Below are positions 33,147 through 42,199 of a stretch of 64,000 nt of DNA, one piece after another (positions within the stretch are counted from its first letter, which is position 1; the number at the start of each line of letters is the position of its first letter). Position numbers and translations under genes: made by a program. The DNA lies in NCBI GenBank assembly GCA_963845485.1, contig CAWJSI010000006.1, positions 164,908 through 228,907 on the forward strand, read 5' to 3'. The DNA comes from Bog-756 sp963845485 (GTDB lineage: Bacteria; Actinomycetota; Acidimicrobiia; Acidimicrobiales; RAAP-2). The notes under the pieces were generated by a model, which was not told the origin of the DNA, searched no databases, and worked only from the letters and a program-made list of their open reading frames with translations.

Positions 33147-34507
33147 CTGAATACACCAACGAAGCCCTGCAGGAGAGTGCTCATCGCCACCTGTGGATGC
33201 ACTTCACCCGCATGTCGGAGACCAACAACATTCCGACCATCGTGCGGGGTGAGGGCGTCTACGTCTTCGACCAGTACGGGAAGCGCTACCTCGACGGGCT
33301 ATCCGGCCTGTTCACCAGCCAGGCCGGCCACGGTCGCACCGAGCTGGCCGAGGCGGCGGCCCGGCAGGCCAACACCCTCGCCTACTTCCCCATCTGGAGC
33401 TACGCCCATCCGATGGCCATCGAGCTGGCCGATCGACTGGCCGAGCTCACGCCGGGTGACTGCAACCGCATCTTCTTCACGACCGGAGGATCCGAGGCGG
33501 TGGAGTCGGCCTGGAAGCTGGCCCGCCAGTACTTCGGGATCATCGGCCAGCCGGACCGCAAGAAGGTGATCAGCCGCAGCATCGCCTACCACGGGGCCAC
33601 CATGGGCGCCCTCTCCATCACCGGGGTCACCGAGATCAAGACACCGTTCGAGCCCTTGGTGGGTGGGGCCATCAAGGTTCCCAACACCAACTTCTACCGG
33701 GCGCCGATCCACGGCGACGACCTCGAGGCCTTTGGCCTGTGGGCGGCCGACGCCATCGAGCAGGCCATCGTGATGGAGGGCCCCGAGACGGTGGCCGCCG
33801 TCTTCTTGGAGCCGGTCCAAAATGCCGGCGGGTGCTTCCCGCCTCCCCCGGGCTACTTCCAACGGGTGCGGGAGATCTGTGACCGCCACGGTGTGCTCTT
33901 GGTGTCCGACGAGGTGATCTGCGCCTTTGGACGTCTGGGCCACTACTTCGGCGCCGAGCGCTACGACTACGAACCGGACATCGTGACCATGGCCAAGGGC
34001 CTGACCAGTGGGTACTCCCCCCTCGGGGCCATGGCCGTCAGCGACCGACTGGTGGAGCCCTTCCTGGCCGGTGAGAGCTTCCTCCATGGCGTGACCTTCG
34101 GAGGCCACCCGGTGAGTACCGCCGTGGCCTTGGCCAACTTGGACCTGTTCGAAAAAGAGGGGCTGTTGGAGAACGTGCGGGAGCACGAGGCCGAGTTCAA
34201 GGCGGCGCTCGACACCCTCTCGGATCTGCCCATCGTGGGTGACGTCCGGGGCGCGGGTTACTTCTACGGCATCGAGATGGTCAAGGACAAGGACACACGG
34301 GAGACCTTCGACGACGACGAGGCCGAGCGCCTGCTCCGGGGGTTCCTGTCCGGTGCCCTCTACGAGGCTGGCCTGATCTGCCGGGCCGACGACCGGGGTG
34401 ACCCGGTCATCCAGCTGGCCCCCCCGCTTACCTGTGGTCCCGAGGAGTTCGAGATCATGACGTCCATCCTGAGGTCGGTGCTGACCGAGGCGTGGAAGCA
34501 GCTCTGA
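33143..34507 (+). CDS. Class III aminotransferase (putrescine/GABA type)
   Basis: A 454-residue PLP aminotransferase of the omega-amino acid group. Asp256 in LLVSDEVICAFGR and Schiff-base Lys285 in TMAKGLTSGYSPLGA are conserved; SYAHPMAIELADRLAE is typical of the putrescine/beta-alanine-pyruvate subgroup. Likely reaction: moves the amino group of putrescine, GABA or a related omega-amine to pyruvate, which would feed alanine to ald. It overlaps Lrp by 4 nt and the oxidase by 16 nt. Confidence 0.88.
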   Translation: MTEYTNEALQESAHRHLWMHFTRMSETNNIPTIVRGEGVYVFDQYGKRYLDGLSGLFTSQAGHGRTELAEAAARQANTLAYFPIWSYAHPMAIELADRLAELTPGDCNRIFFTTGGSEAVESAWKLARQYFGIIGQPDRKKVISRSIAYHGATMGALSITGVTEIKTPFEPLVGGAIKVPNTNFYRAPIHGDDLEAFGLWAADAIEQAIVMEGPETVAAVFLEPVQNAGGCFPPPPGYFQRVREICDRHGVLLVSDEVICAFGRLGHYFGAERYDYEPDIVTMAKGLTSGYSPLGAMAVSDRLVEPFLAGESFLHGVTFGGHPVSTAVALANLDLFEKEGLLENVREHEAEFKAALDTLSDLPIVGDVRGAGYFYGIEMVKDKDTRETFDDDEAERLLRGFLSGALYEAGLICRADDRGDPVIQLAPPLTCGPEEFEIMTSILRSVLTEAWKQL

Positions 34508-35895
34508 GCCCCTCGGCGGGCGACCGGTACCGACGCCTGTCCCTCTGGTGGGACGGGCTGGCTGATCCGATCGGCGTCCGGGCCCCCTTGCCGGGCGACC
34601 TCGACGTCGACGTGGTCGTGGTCGGGGGCGGCTTCACCGGACTGTGGACGGCCTACTACCTGGCCGAGGCCGACCCGAGCCTCCGCATCGCCGTGGTGGA
34701 ACGCGACGTGGCCGGTTTCGGGGCCTCGGGCCGGAACGGCGGCTGGTGCTCGGCACTCTTCGCGGTGCCAGAGGGGCGGCTGAACCGTGAGGTCGGACCC
34801 GGAGCGGGTCCGGCCATGCGCCACGCCATGATCGAGACGGTCGGCGAGGTAGGTCGGGTGGCCGCGGCGGAGTCCATCGAGTGCGGGTTCGCCCACGGCG
34901 GGACCGTGGTGCTGGCCCGGACCGGCCCCCAGTGGCAACGGACCCTCGAGGAGGTGGAGGCGGCACGTTCGGCCGGCATCGCCGAGGCGGACCTCCGACT
35001 GCTCTCGGCCTCCGAGGCCGCCTCGATGGCGCGGGCCACGAGCGTCCTCGGCGGCACCTACACCCCGCACTGTGCCGCTGTGGACCCGGCCCGGCTGGTT
35101 CGGGGCCTGGCCGAGGCGGTGGAACGCCGCGGCGTCACCATCTACGAGGAGACCGAGGCCCTGTCCATCGGTCCCGGCGTGGTGGAGACGGCGCGTGGCA
35201 CCGTGCGGGCGGCCACGGTCGTCCGGGCCACCGAGGGTTACACCCGCACGCTCCGGGGCGAGGAACGGACCCTCGTCCCGGTGTACTCACTGATGATCGC
35301 CACCGAGCCGCTCCCCGACGCCTTCTGGGCCACGGCCGGGCTGGCCCGTCGGGAGACCTTCGCCGACCACCGCCACATGATCATCTACGGACAGCGGACC
35401 GCCGACGGGCGGATGGCCTTCGGCGGACGGGGGGCGCCCTACCACTTCAGGTCGACCATCCGACCGGAGTACGACCGGGACGATTCGGTGCACGAGGCCC
35501 TCCGACACACGCTGATCGACCTCTTCCCCGCCCTGGGGGATGCGGCGATCACCCACCGGTGGGGTGGCCCACTCGGGATTGCCCGCGACTGGTTCACGTC
35601 GGTCGGCCTCGATGCGTCCACCGGGATCGCCTGGGCCGGTGGGTACGTGGGCGACGGGGTCTCCACCACCAACCTGGCCGGACGGACCCTGCGCGACCTG
35701 ATCCTCGGTCGGGACACCGACCTTACGGGGCTGCCCTGGGTCGGCCACCGGTCCAAACGGTGGGAGCCCGAGCCGCTGCGCTACCTCGGCATCAACGCCG
35801 GCCTGCGCCTGGCCGGTCGGGCCGATCGGGCCGAGGAGCGGTCCGGCCGGTCCACCTGGCACGCCGGTGCCCTCGACCGGGTACTGGGCGGCTGA
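34492..35895 (+). CDS. FAD-dependent amine oxidase (DAO family)
   Basis: A 467-residue flavoprotein of the glycine/D-amino acid oxidase family, close in layout to gamma-glutamylputrescine oxidase (PuuB). The FAD motif is VVVVGGGFTGLWTAYYLAE, followed by GFGASGRNGGWC, typical for the subgroup; a C-terminal GYVGDGVSTTNLAGRTL closes the FAD site. GTG at 34492 overlaps the aminotransferase end by 16 nt. It probably oxidises an amine or amino acid produced in this pathway. Confidence 0.83.
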   Translation: MEAALSPSAGDRYRRLSLWWDGLADPIGVRAPLPGDLDVDVVVVGGGFTGLWTAYYLAEADPSLRIAVVERDVAGFGASGRNGGWCSALFAVPEGRLNREVGPGAGPAMRHAMIETVGEVGRVAAAESIECGFAHGGTVVLARTGPQWQRTLEEVEAARSAGIAEADLRLLSASEAASMARATSVLGGTYTPHCAAVDPARLVRGLAEAVERRGVTIYEETEALSIGPGVVETARGTVRAATVVRATEGYTRTLRGEERTLVPVYSLMIATEPLPDAFWATAGLARRETFADHRHMIIYGQRTADGRMAFGGRGAPYHFRSTIRPEYDRDDSVHEALRHTLIDLFPALGDAAITHRWGGPLGIARDWFTSVGLDASTGIAWAGGYVGDGVSTTNLAGRTLRDLILGRDTDLTGLPWVGHRSKRWEPEPLRYLGINAGLRLAGRADRAEERSGRSTWHAGALDRVLGG

Positions 35896-35953
35896 CCACC
35901 CCGGTGCACGACGTCTGGGTGACGACCGGTGAGTCGGTCAGTCCTGGTCTCGG

Positions 35954-36805
35954 TCAGTCCTTGTCGGGGTGGAGGATCTCGGGGAAGAGGGTTCCCTGGG
36001 CGGCCAACGACCCGGTTCTGCCCCCTCCCGGTCCGCGCAGCAGCCAGGCGGCACCCACGGCCAGGACGGCACCGATGAGCGGACCGACGACATAGACCCA
36101 GTAGTCGGCAAAGTGCATGCCCACGAGGTCGGGCCCGAAGGTGCGGGCCGGATTCATCGAGCCACCCGACAGCGGGCTGGCCCACAGACCGGCCAGGGCC
36201 ACGTAGCCGCCCACGCCGATGGCACCGAAGAGCCCCACCTGTTGGGCCCCCGAGGCCGTACCCAAGATGACGCTGACCAGCCCCATGGTCAGCACCGCCT
36301 CCATCAACACGGCGTCCAACGATGTGCTGGTGGGGGCCGGATAGTTGGATCCGTACTGGGCCGAGACATGGAGGACGGCCTGGAGGAACCAGGCGGCCAG
36401 CGTGGCCCCGGCCAACTGGACGACGATGTAGCCGGGGACCCGCCGCCAGCGGAAGTCTCCCCGCAGGGCAAAACCGACGCTGGCCGCCGGATTCAGGTGG
36501 GCCCCGGACACCTTGCCCATGAAGAGGATGACGGCCATGACCATCAGGCCCGGGGCCACGACCGCCGCCGACCGTCCCACACTGCCCGGGAACGCCTTGT
36601 CCATCATGCCCCCACCGGCGGCCACCAGGACCAGCAAGAAGGTGCCGAACAGCTCAGCGAACAGTCGGCGCCACTCCTGCTTCGGGTCGTTGAAGTCCCG
36701 AATCATCTCGACGAGTCGCTGCTCGGCGGTCTGGATCGGGAAGTGGCCGTCGCCCACCCCTTCGCCGGTGAAGCGAACGGCTGGGAGCTCGCCCTTCTTG
36801 GTCAC
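35954..36805 (-). CDS. Aquaporin/MIP-family channel
   Basis: A 283-residue six-helix channel with both NPA motifs (105-107 in GAHLNPAAS and 218-220 in GGSMNPART), so a water or small-solute channel; Arg221 of the selectivity filter is present. The N-terminus is extended by about 45 soluble residues. GTG at 36805 is chosen for lack of a better start; the frame stays open upstream. The selectivity filter suggests nothing decisive between water and glycerol. Confidence 0.88.
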   Translation of the reverse strand: MTKKGELPAVRFTGEGVGDGHFPIQTAEQRLVEMIRDFNDPKQEWRRLFAELFGTFLLVLVAAGGGMMDKAFPGSVGRSAAVVAPGLMVMAVILFMGKVSGAHLNPAASVGFALRGDFRWRRVPGYIVVQLAGATLAAWFLQAVLHVSAQYGSNYPAPTSTSLDAVLMEAVLTMGLVSVILGTASGAQQVGLFGAIGVGGYVALAGLWASPLSGGSMNPARTFGPDLVGMHFADYWVYVVGPLIGAVLAVGAAWLLRGPGGGRTGSLAAQGTLFPEILHPDKD

Positions 36806-36905
36806 GGACCGATCACCCTGCGCAGCGTACCGAGAGGCCACGCGGTCCCGAGGGACCCCGGAGGAACCGACGGCCATGGCCGTCGGCGTCATGACCTACG
36901 TGGGC

Positions 36906-37256
36906 TCAGGCGGCTTCGACGGGCTGGTTGTCCTCGTCGACCACGATGACCGAAGGCCGGTGACTGTCGAGCTCACCGTCGTCGAGATCGACGAAGGTCA
37001 CGATGATCACCAGGTCGCCGACCTGGGCCAGGCGAGCGGCGGCGCCGTTGAGGCAGATCTCGCCGCCGTTGCCCTCGATGGCGTAGGTCTCGAACCGGGC
37101 GCCGTTGTTGATGTTGTACACCGACACCTGTTCGTTGGCCACGATGTCGGCCGCCTTCATGAGAAGGGGGTCGATGGAGATGGATCCGACGTAATTGAGA
37201 TCCGCGCCGGTGACCCGGGCCCGGTGGATCTTCCCGTTCATCATCCTTCGGCGCAC
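36906..37256 (-). CDS. panD: Aspartate 1-decarboxylase
   Basis: A 116-residue pyruvoyl enzyme that makes beta-alanine for pantothenate. Gly24-Ser25 in YVGSISID is the self-cleavage site, in exactly the usual numbering when the GTG at 37256 is used; that GTG also has GGGGAG 6 nt upstream. NNGARFETYAIEG and GDLVIIVTF are conserved. No panB or panC lies in the window. Beta-alanine links loosely to the semialdehyde and aminotransferase genes nearby. Confidence 0.95.
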   Translation of the reverse strand: MRRRMMNGKIHRARVTGADLNYVGSISIDPLLMKAADIVANEQVSVYNINNGARFETYAIEGNGGEICLNGAAARLAQVGDLVIIVTFVDLDDGELDSHRPSVIVVDEDNQPVEAA

Positions 37257-37417
37257 GGTCCACTCCCCTCTCCGGCGAACGCAACAGGACCCGGGACGGG
37301 CCCGCCCGACGCCATCCACTGTACTGCACCGTCCCTAAGCCCCGGCCCGGACAAGGCATCGGTCCAGTTCGGTCGTAACCTCACCCGGGATGGCGACGGC
37401 GCCCTCAGGCTCCGGGG

Positions 37418-38068
37418 CTACTCGCGGAGCTGGGCGTACTCGATCACCCTCGTGACGACGGTGTCGTCCGCCTTGGACAGGGCCCCCGAGTCGAACGGCG
37501 GTTGCGGGTCGTACTCCACCATCAGCTGGGCCGCCCGGGCGGCCGTGCCGTCCACGAGCAGCTCCACCAACCGCAGCGCCATGTCGATCCCGCTGGACAC
37601 CCCGGCCGAGGTGATGATCCGGCGGTCGAGGTGCTCGACCACCCGCTCGGCCACGGGGTTGGCACCGGTGGCCGCCAGTTCGGGGTAGCACGCCCAGTGG
37701 GTGGTGGCGGTCAGGCCCTCCAGCAGACCGGCCGCCCCGAGCACCAGGGATCCGGTGCACACCGACGTGGTCAAGCGGGTGCCTTGGTGGGCGTGGCGCA
37801 CCCACTCGAGCACCCGCTCGTCGTCCATCAGCGCACGGGTGCCCACCCCACCGGGGAAGACCACAACCTCAGGATCGGGGTGCTCCTCGAAGGTGGCATC
37901 GACGGTGAGCCCGAGCAGTCCGTTGTCGGTCCGCACCTCACCACGACGGTGACCGAGGAAGACCACGTCGATGGTGGGCACCCGCTGGAGGACCTCGTAG
38001 GGACCGACGGCGTCGAGGGCGGTCACCTGGGGGAAGAGGGGGATGGCCACCTGGATGTGCCCGTTCAT
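37418..38068 (-). CDS. DJ-1/PfpI-family protein, isonitrile hydratase-like
   Basis: A 216-residue class I glutamine-amidotransferase-like protein. Cys104 in TSVCTGSL is the nucleophile elbow and the DNGLLGLTVDATFEE region matches isonitrile hydratases and AraC-associated DJ-1 proteins. Isonitrile hydration is the only assigned reaction of close relatives; here it is inference. ATG at 38068 overlaps the upstream GlxA-type regulator stop (ATGA). Confidence 0.82.
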   Translation of the reverse strand: MNGHIQVAIPLFPQVTALDAVGPYEVLQRVPTIDVVFLGHRRGEVRTDNGLLGLTVDATFEEHPDPEVVVFPGGVGTRALMDDERVLEWVRHAHQGTRLTTSVCTGSLVLGAAGLLEGLTATTHWACYPELAATGANPVAERVVEHLDRRIITSAGVSSGIDMALRLVELLVDGTAARAAQLMVEYDPQPPFDSGALSKADDTVVTRVIEYAQLRE

Positions 38069-39054
38069 GCCGATCTCTTTTCGGTAGTGCCGGTGCGGAA
38101 CCGACGGCGGTAGCTGTCAGGGGTGATGCCAAGCCGACGTTGGAAGGCGCGGCGCATGGTCTCCGCGGAGCCGAAGCCGACTCCCTCGGCCACCACATCG
38201 AGCGTGTCCGAGGTGGTCTCCAGGGCGCGGCGGGCGGCCTCCAGACGGACCCGCTCGACGAACCGGCCCGGGGTCTCCCCCACCTCGTCGGTGAAGACCC
38301 GGGTGAAGTGGCGGAGGCTCATGGCCGCGGCGGCGGCCAGGGCCGGCAGTCGGTGGTCCCCGGCCGGGGCCGACTCGACCAGGGTCTGCACCGCCCGCAC
38401 CGTGGACCGCTCGGCGCGGGGGACCCACACCGGCGAAGCGAACTGGGTCTGGCCTCCCGGCCGGTGGAGGAACATGACCAACCAGCGGGCCACCGTCTGG
38501 GCGGCGTCCCCACCGAGGTCCTCCTCCACCAAGGCCAGGGCCAGATCGATCCCCGCGGTGACCCCGGCACTCGTCCAGTACTTCCCGTCCCGGATGTAGA
38601 TCGGGTCGGCGTCGACCTCGAGCTTCGGGTAATCGGCGGCCAACCGGGTGGCCGACGCCCAGTGCGTGGTGACCCGTCGGCCGTCGAGGAGCCCCGCCTC
38701 GGCGGCGATGAAGGCTCCCGTACACACCGTCGCCACCCGGCGGGAGCGGGGGGCGACCGCAGTGACCCACGCCATGAAGGTGGTGTCGGTTCGGGCGGCT
38801 CGGGCCTGGTCGCCGCCCGGCAGGACCACGGTGTCGAACCTCTGCGACGGGTCGGGCAGCCCCGCCGTGTCCACGGTCAGCCCGCTGCCTGAGCGCACCG
38901 GACCACCCTCCACCGAGACCAGGCGAACCGAGTAACCGGCAGTACCGGTGCTCTCGGCCACTCGGTTGGCGCCGGCAAAGACCTCAAAGGGCCCGACCAC
39001 GTCGAGGGACTGCATCCCCGGGTAGGCCACGATGACCACGGATCGGCTGCGCAT
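38065..39054 (-). CDS. GlxA-type transcriptional regulator (DJ-1 + AraC)
   Basis: A 329-residue regulator with a DJ-1/PfpI sensor domain (about 1-175; VCTGAFIAAEAGLLDGRRVTTHW) and two AraC helix-turn-helix units (about 225-320; LAAAAAMSLRHFTRVF and LDVVAEGVGFGSAETMRRAF). ATG at 39054 matches the family N-terminus and lies 2 nt after a perfect inverted repeat. It overlaps the isonitrile-hydratase-like gene by 4 nt, so both are one operon. Confidence 0.87.
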   Translation of the reverse strand: MRSRSVVIVAYPGMQSLDVVGPFEVFAGANRVAESTGTAGYSVRLVSVEGGPVRSGSGLTVDTAGLPDPSQRFDTVVLPGGDQARAARTDTTFMAWVTAVAPRSRRVATVCTGAFIAAEAGLLDGRRVTTHWASATRLAADYPKLEVDADPIYIRDGKYWTSAGVTAGIDLALALVEEDLGGDAAQTVARWLVMFLHRPGGQTQFASPVWVPRAERSTVRAVQTLVESAPAGDHRLPALAAAAAMSLRHFTRVFTDEVGETPGRFVERVRLEAARRALETTSDTLDVVAEGVGFGSAETMRRAFQRRLGITPDSYRRRFRTGTTEKRSA

Positions 39055-39056
39055 GT

Positions 39057-39071
39057 GGATCAGCCTGATCC
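39057..39071. promoter_or_regulatory. Perfect inverted repeat at the GlxA-type start
   Basis: GGATCAG-C-CTGATCC, 7-bp arms and 1-nt centre, ends 2 nt before the ATG at 39054. It would block translation or transcription of the regulator operon when bound, so it is a candidate autoregulatory operator. Confidence 0.5.
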
Positions 39072-39217
39072 GTTTCCGCCATGGCGTCAATGACATAATC
39101 CCCACTATTTAGGCCATGGACGACCGTCTGGACAACGGGCTGGGGCGAGGGGGTCAGCTCCTTCTAACCTGACAGGAGCGGTGCCACACGGCAGCGGGAA
39201 GACACGGGGGGAACGAC

Positions 39218-40273
39218 ATGGCGATCAGGGTCATCCAGTGGGCCACCGGTGGTGTCGGACGAGCCGCAGTGGCCGGGGTGGTCGCCCATCCCGAGTTGGA
39301 ACTGGTCGGATGCTGGGTCCACAGCCCGGACAAAGCCGGACGAGACGTAGGTGAGCTGTGCGGGATCGGACCCATCGGGATTGCCGCCACCGACGATGTC
39401 GACACGCTGGTAGCCCTCGAGGCCGACTGCGTGATCTACTCGCCGATCATGGCCGACCCGGCGGTGGTGGCCCGGCTGTTGGCTTCGGGAAAGAACGTGG
39501 TCACCCCACTCAACTGGTTCTTTCCGGGTGGTCGCGACGAATCAGCGATCGAGGAGGCTTGCCGCCGGGGGGGCTCGAGCGTCCACGGCACCGGCATCCA
39601 CCCCGGTGGAATCACCGAACGCTTCCCGTTGGCCGTCTCGGCCCTCTCCCAGTCGATCACCCACGTACGGGCCGAGGAGTTCTCGGACATCCGAAGCTAC
39701 GGGGCTCCGGGTGTGGTGGGCGACATCATGTTGTTCGGGCGCACCCCCGAGGAGGCGGCCGCCAGCATGATGCCCGCCATCTTGGGGGACGGCTTCCGCC
39801 AGTCGGTGGCCATGGTCGGCCATGCCCTCGGATTCGCTCTGGATCCCGAGCTGTCGGTCTCCCATGAGGTGGCCGTGGCCACTGCTCCCATCGACTCCCC
39901 GATCGGGGCCATCGCCCCGGGTCGGATCGCCGCCCAGAAGTTCTGCTGGGAGGCGACGGTACGGGGGGCTCCGGTCATCGCCGTCCGCACCAACTGGTTC
40001 ATGGGCCAGGCACATCTGGACCCGGCCTGGACATTCGGCCCGAAAGGCGAGCGGTTCGAGGTCGAGGTGACCGGCGACCCGACCAGCACCGTCACCTTCC
40101 ACGGCTGGCATCCCGCCTCCATCGAGGCCGGGTTGGAGCGGAACCCGGGCATCGTGGCGACCGCCACCCACTGCGTGAGCGCGGTGCCGGCGGTGGTCGC
40201 CGCCGAACCGGGTATCCGGAGCTATCTCGACCTTCCCTCCTACTCCGGACGGGCCGCCCCGCACCTCCGCTGA
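39218..40273 (+). CDS. Dihydrodipicolinate reductase-like NAD(P) protein
   Basis: A 351-residue protein with an N-terminal Rossmann fold (VIQWATGGVGRAAVAGV) and GIHPGGITERFPLAVSAL near the middle, of the group related to dihydrodipicolinate reductase and 2,4-diaminopentanoate dehydrogenase and common in mycobacteria. It lacks the classic DapB H-H-x4 active-site pattern, so lysine synthesis is unlikely; substrate unknown. ATG at 39218 has GGGGGG 6 nt upstream. Confidence 0.8.
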   Translation: MAIRVIQWATGGVGRAAVAGVVAHPELELVGCWVHSPDKAGRDVGELCGIGPIGIAATDDVDTLVALEADCVIYSPIMADPAVVARLLASGKNVVTPLNWFFPGGRDESAIEEACRRGGSSVHGTGIHPGGITERFPLAVSALSQSITHVRAEEFSDIRSYGAPGVVGDIMLFGRTPEEAAASMMPAILGDGFRQSVAMVGHALGFALDPELSVSHEVAVATAPIDSPIGAIAPGRIAAQKFCWEATVRGAPVIAVRTNWFMGQAHLDPAWTFGPKGERFEVEVTGDPTSTVTFHGWHPASIEAGLERNPGIVATATHCVSAVPAVVAAEPGIRSYLDLPSYSGRAAPHLR

Positions 40274-40291
40274 CGGGGACGCCGAGGGCGA

Positions 40292-41161
40292 TCAGGGCAG
40301 GGAGGGGCGGATCCTGTCCTCGAGGAAGGTGACTACGGCCTCGGAGAAGGCATCGTTGCGGTCGCCGGCGATCATGTGGGCGGCGCCGTCGACGGCCACC
40401 ACCGTCACCTCGGGGATCCGGGCCACCAGGTCGTCGACCCCTTCCTGGGAGACCACGTCGGACAGCACGCCGTGGACGAGCATGGTGGGCACGTGGATGT
40501 TGCTCATGGCCACGTCGAGCAGCCCGATGAGCCGGTCCGGCACCACTTCGGTCCGGTCCTGGAAGATGAACTTCGGATCCCAGTGCCAGTACCAACGATC
40601 GTCCCGTTGGCGCAGCACCTTTTTCAGACCTTCGGGGTTGAAGGTCCGGGTCCGGTTGGGTGTGTAGTCGGCGATGGCGGCAGCCGCGTCCTCCAGCGTG
40701 TCGAACCCCTCCACGCCCGACCGCATGAACGCGGCGATCCGTTGGATGCCCTCGTCGTTGGTCTTCGGGGTGATGTCCACCAACACCAGGCCGCTGGAGA
40801 CGACCCGGTCGCTCGTCCCCTCGGCCAACATGGCCGACATCCCGCCGAGGGAGGCACCGACCAACACCGGAGGCCGGCCCAGGGTGTCAGCCACAGCCAC
40901 GCAGTCGGCACAAAAGGCCGTAAAGGAGTAGTCCCCGTTCGGGGCCCAGTCGCTCTCACCGTGACCACGCAGGTCGAGAGCGACCGTCCGCCACCCGTTG
41001 GCGGCGACGGTCTCGGCCGTCCGACCCCAGGCATGGCGGGTCTGTCCCCCGCCGTGGAGGAACAGCACCGGCCACGCATCGGGGTCGCCCCGGACATCCG
41101 CCACCAGGCGCACGCCCTCGAAGCCCTCGAACACGACGCGCTCGGGAGTCCATGGCCCCAT
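40292..41161 (-). CDS. Alpha/beta hydrolase
   Basis: A 289-residue hydrolase. HGGGQTRHAW is the oxyanion region, Ser in LVGASLGGM the nucleophile, and His in DGAAHMIAGD the base. A helical cap is present. ATG at 41161 is chosen because the conserved strand begins shortly after; the open frame upstream has no coding character. It is convergent with the DapB-like gene and divergent from the transporter-like gene. It resembles epoxide hydrolase and meta-cleavage hydrolase relatives but the substrate is unclear. Confidence 0.83.
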   Translation of the reverse strand: MGPWTPERVVFEGFEGVRLVADVRGDPDAWPVLFLHGGGQTRHAWGRTAETVAANGWRTVALDLRGHGESDWAPNGDYSFTAFCADCVAVADTLGRPPVLVGASLGGMSAMLAEGTSDRVVSSGLVLVDITPKTNDEGIQRIAAFMRSGVEGFDTLEDAAAAIADYTPNRTRTFNPEGLKKVLRQRDDRWYWHWDPKFIFQDRTEVVPDRLIGLLDVAMSNIHVPTMLVHGVLSDVVSQEGVDDLVARIPEVTVVAVDGAAHMIAGDRNDAFSEAVVTFLEDRIRPSLP

Positions 41162-41236
41162 GGTCGCAGAGGCGGGCCCTTCGGTAAAACGTGAGGGCCT
41201 CGACCTGACGGTACGGACACCACGCCGCCCGCGGGT

Positions 41237-41242
41237 TACTGT
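41237..41242 (+). promoter_or_regulatory. -10 box of leaderless transporter-like gene
   Basis: TACTGT, then 6 nt, then TTG at 41249; it is the main support for that TTG start. Confidence 0.5.
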
Positions 41243-41248
41243 CGCCTC

Positions 41249-42130
41249 TTGAGCCTGGCCATCACCTTCGCCGCCTACGCGTTCGGCGCGCTGACCGGCC
41301 TGGCCGTACACCGGTCCGGTCCCCGGTTGCGCGCCGGTTGGCCCATCTACCTGCGGGTGCAGCTGGCAGCCACGGCGGCGCTGATCGGCCTGTTCTCGGC
41401 CTGGCGCCTCACCGCTCCGCGTCAGATCGTTGCTCCACTGGTCATGGCGGGCGCCGGTGGTGTCCTCTTGGTGGCCGCCTATCTCATCCGTCGGGACCGG
41501 AGCACTGGCCTCGCCCAACTGGAGGGGTGGGCGGCCTTCCCCAACTCCACCTTCTGGGTGCTCCCCATCGGCGGAGCCCTCGTCGGACCGGCGGCGAGTG
41601 TGGTGGCCGGTCTCACCAACGCCGCCTATGCCGTCCCCACGGCCGCGTGCGTCCACCTGCTGCGCCGAGACGCCCCGATCCCCCAGCGGCACTCGACCAG
41701 CTGGGTCGACCAGTCCATGCTCGTGGCCGTCGGCGTCGGGTTGCTGCTGCACCTGACCGGCCCGGCCCCGGCCGCTTCGCACTGGGTTCTGGTGGTGGCC
41801 GGGCCGTTGCTGGCCTTCGTGGGCGCGGCTCTCTACACCGGCTCGGTCTTCCATCCTCATAACGCGGCTGTGGACCGGGGAAGAGACGACGGATGGCGGT
41901 GGCTGTTCCTTACCGGCATCCGGGTCGTCGTGCTCACCGCGGTGGCCGTCGTCACCCAGTCCACGGCCGTGGCCGTCGTGGCGGTGCTTTCGGCATTCGG
42001 GCCCCCGGCCTTCAACCCACCCCAGCAGGCCGTCCTCTATGGCTACCGGTCCGGTGTGGTCATGGTGGCGGCCCGGTGGGGTTGGCTCTTCCTGCCGGTC
42101 GGCCTGGCCGCCGCACTGCTCTTGCGCTGA
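41249..42130 (+). CDS. Multi-pass membrane protein, possibly AEC-type permease
   Basis: A 293-residue protein of about nine or ten hydrophobic helices, very few charged residues in them. FPNSTFWVLPIGGALVG recalls the NxGxxGxP break helix of auxin-efflux-carrier (AEC) permeases, but length and spacing are not decisive. The start TTG at 41249 is supported by a TACTGT box 6 nt before. Function otherwise unknown; it stands alone. Confidence 0.65.
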   Translation: MSLAITFAAYAFGALTGLAVHRSGPRLRAGWPIYLRVQLAATAALIGLFSAWRLTAPRQIVAPLVMAGAGGVLLVAAYLIRRDRSTGLAQLEGWAAFPNSTFWVLPIGGALVGPAASVVAGLTNAAYAVPTAACVHLLRRDAPIPQRHSTSWVDQSMLVAVGVGLLLHLTGPAPAASHWVLVVAGPLLAFVGAALYTGSVFHPHNAAVDRGRDDGWRWLFLTGIRVVVLTAVAVVTQSTAVAVVAVLSAFGPPAFNPPQQAVLYGYRSGVVMVAARWGWLFLPVGLAAALLLR

Positions 42131-42199
42131 CCGGCGCGGCCGCCACGGCCGGTCCACCCCGGTCACGGCACCCTCGGGCACCGGCCGGCTCGCTCCCGA

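Noticed and set aside
35934..35961. 12-bp direct repeat TCGGTCAGTCCT, two copies 4 bp apart
   Set aside because: A single short tandem copy at the end of the aquaporin gene, without further units; likely slippage, no function argued.
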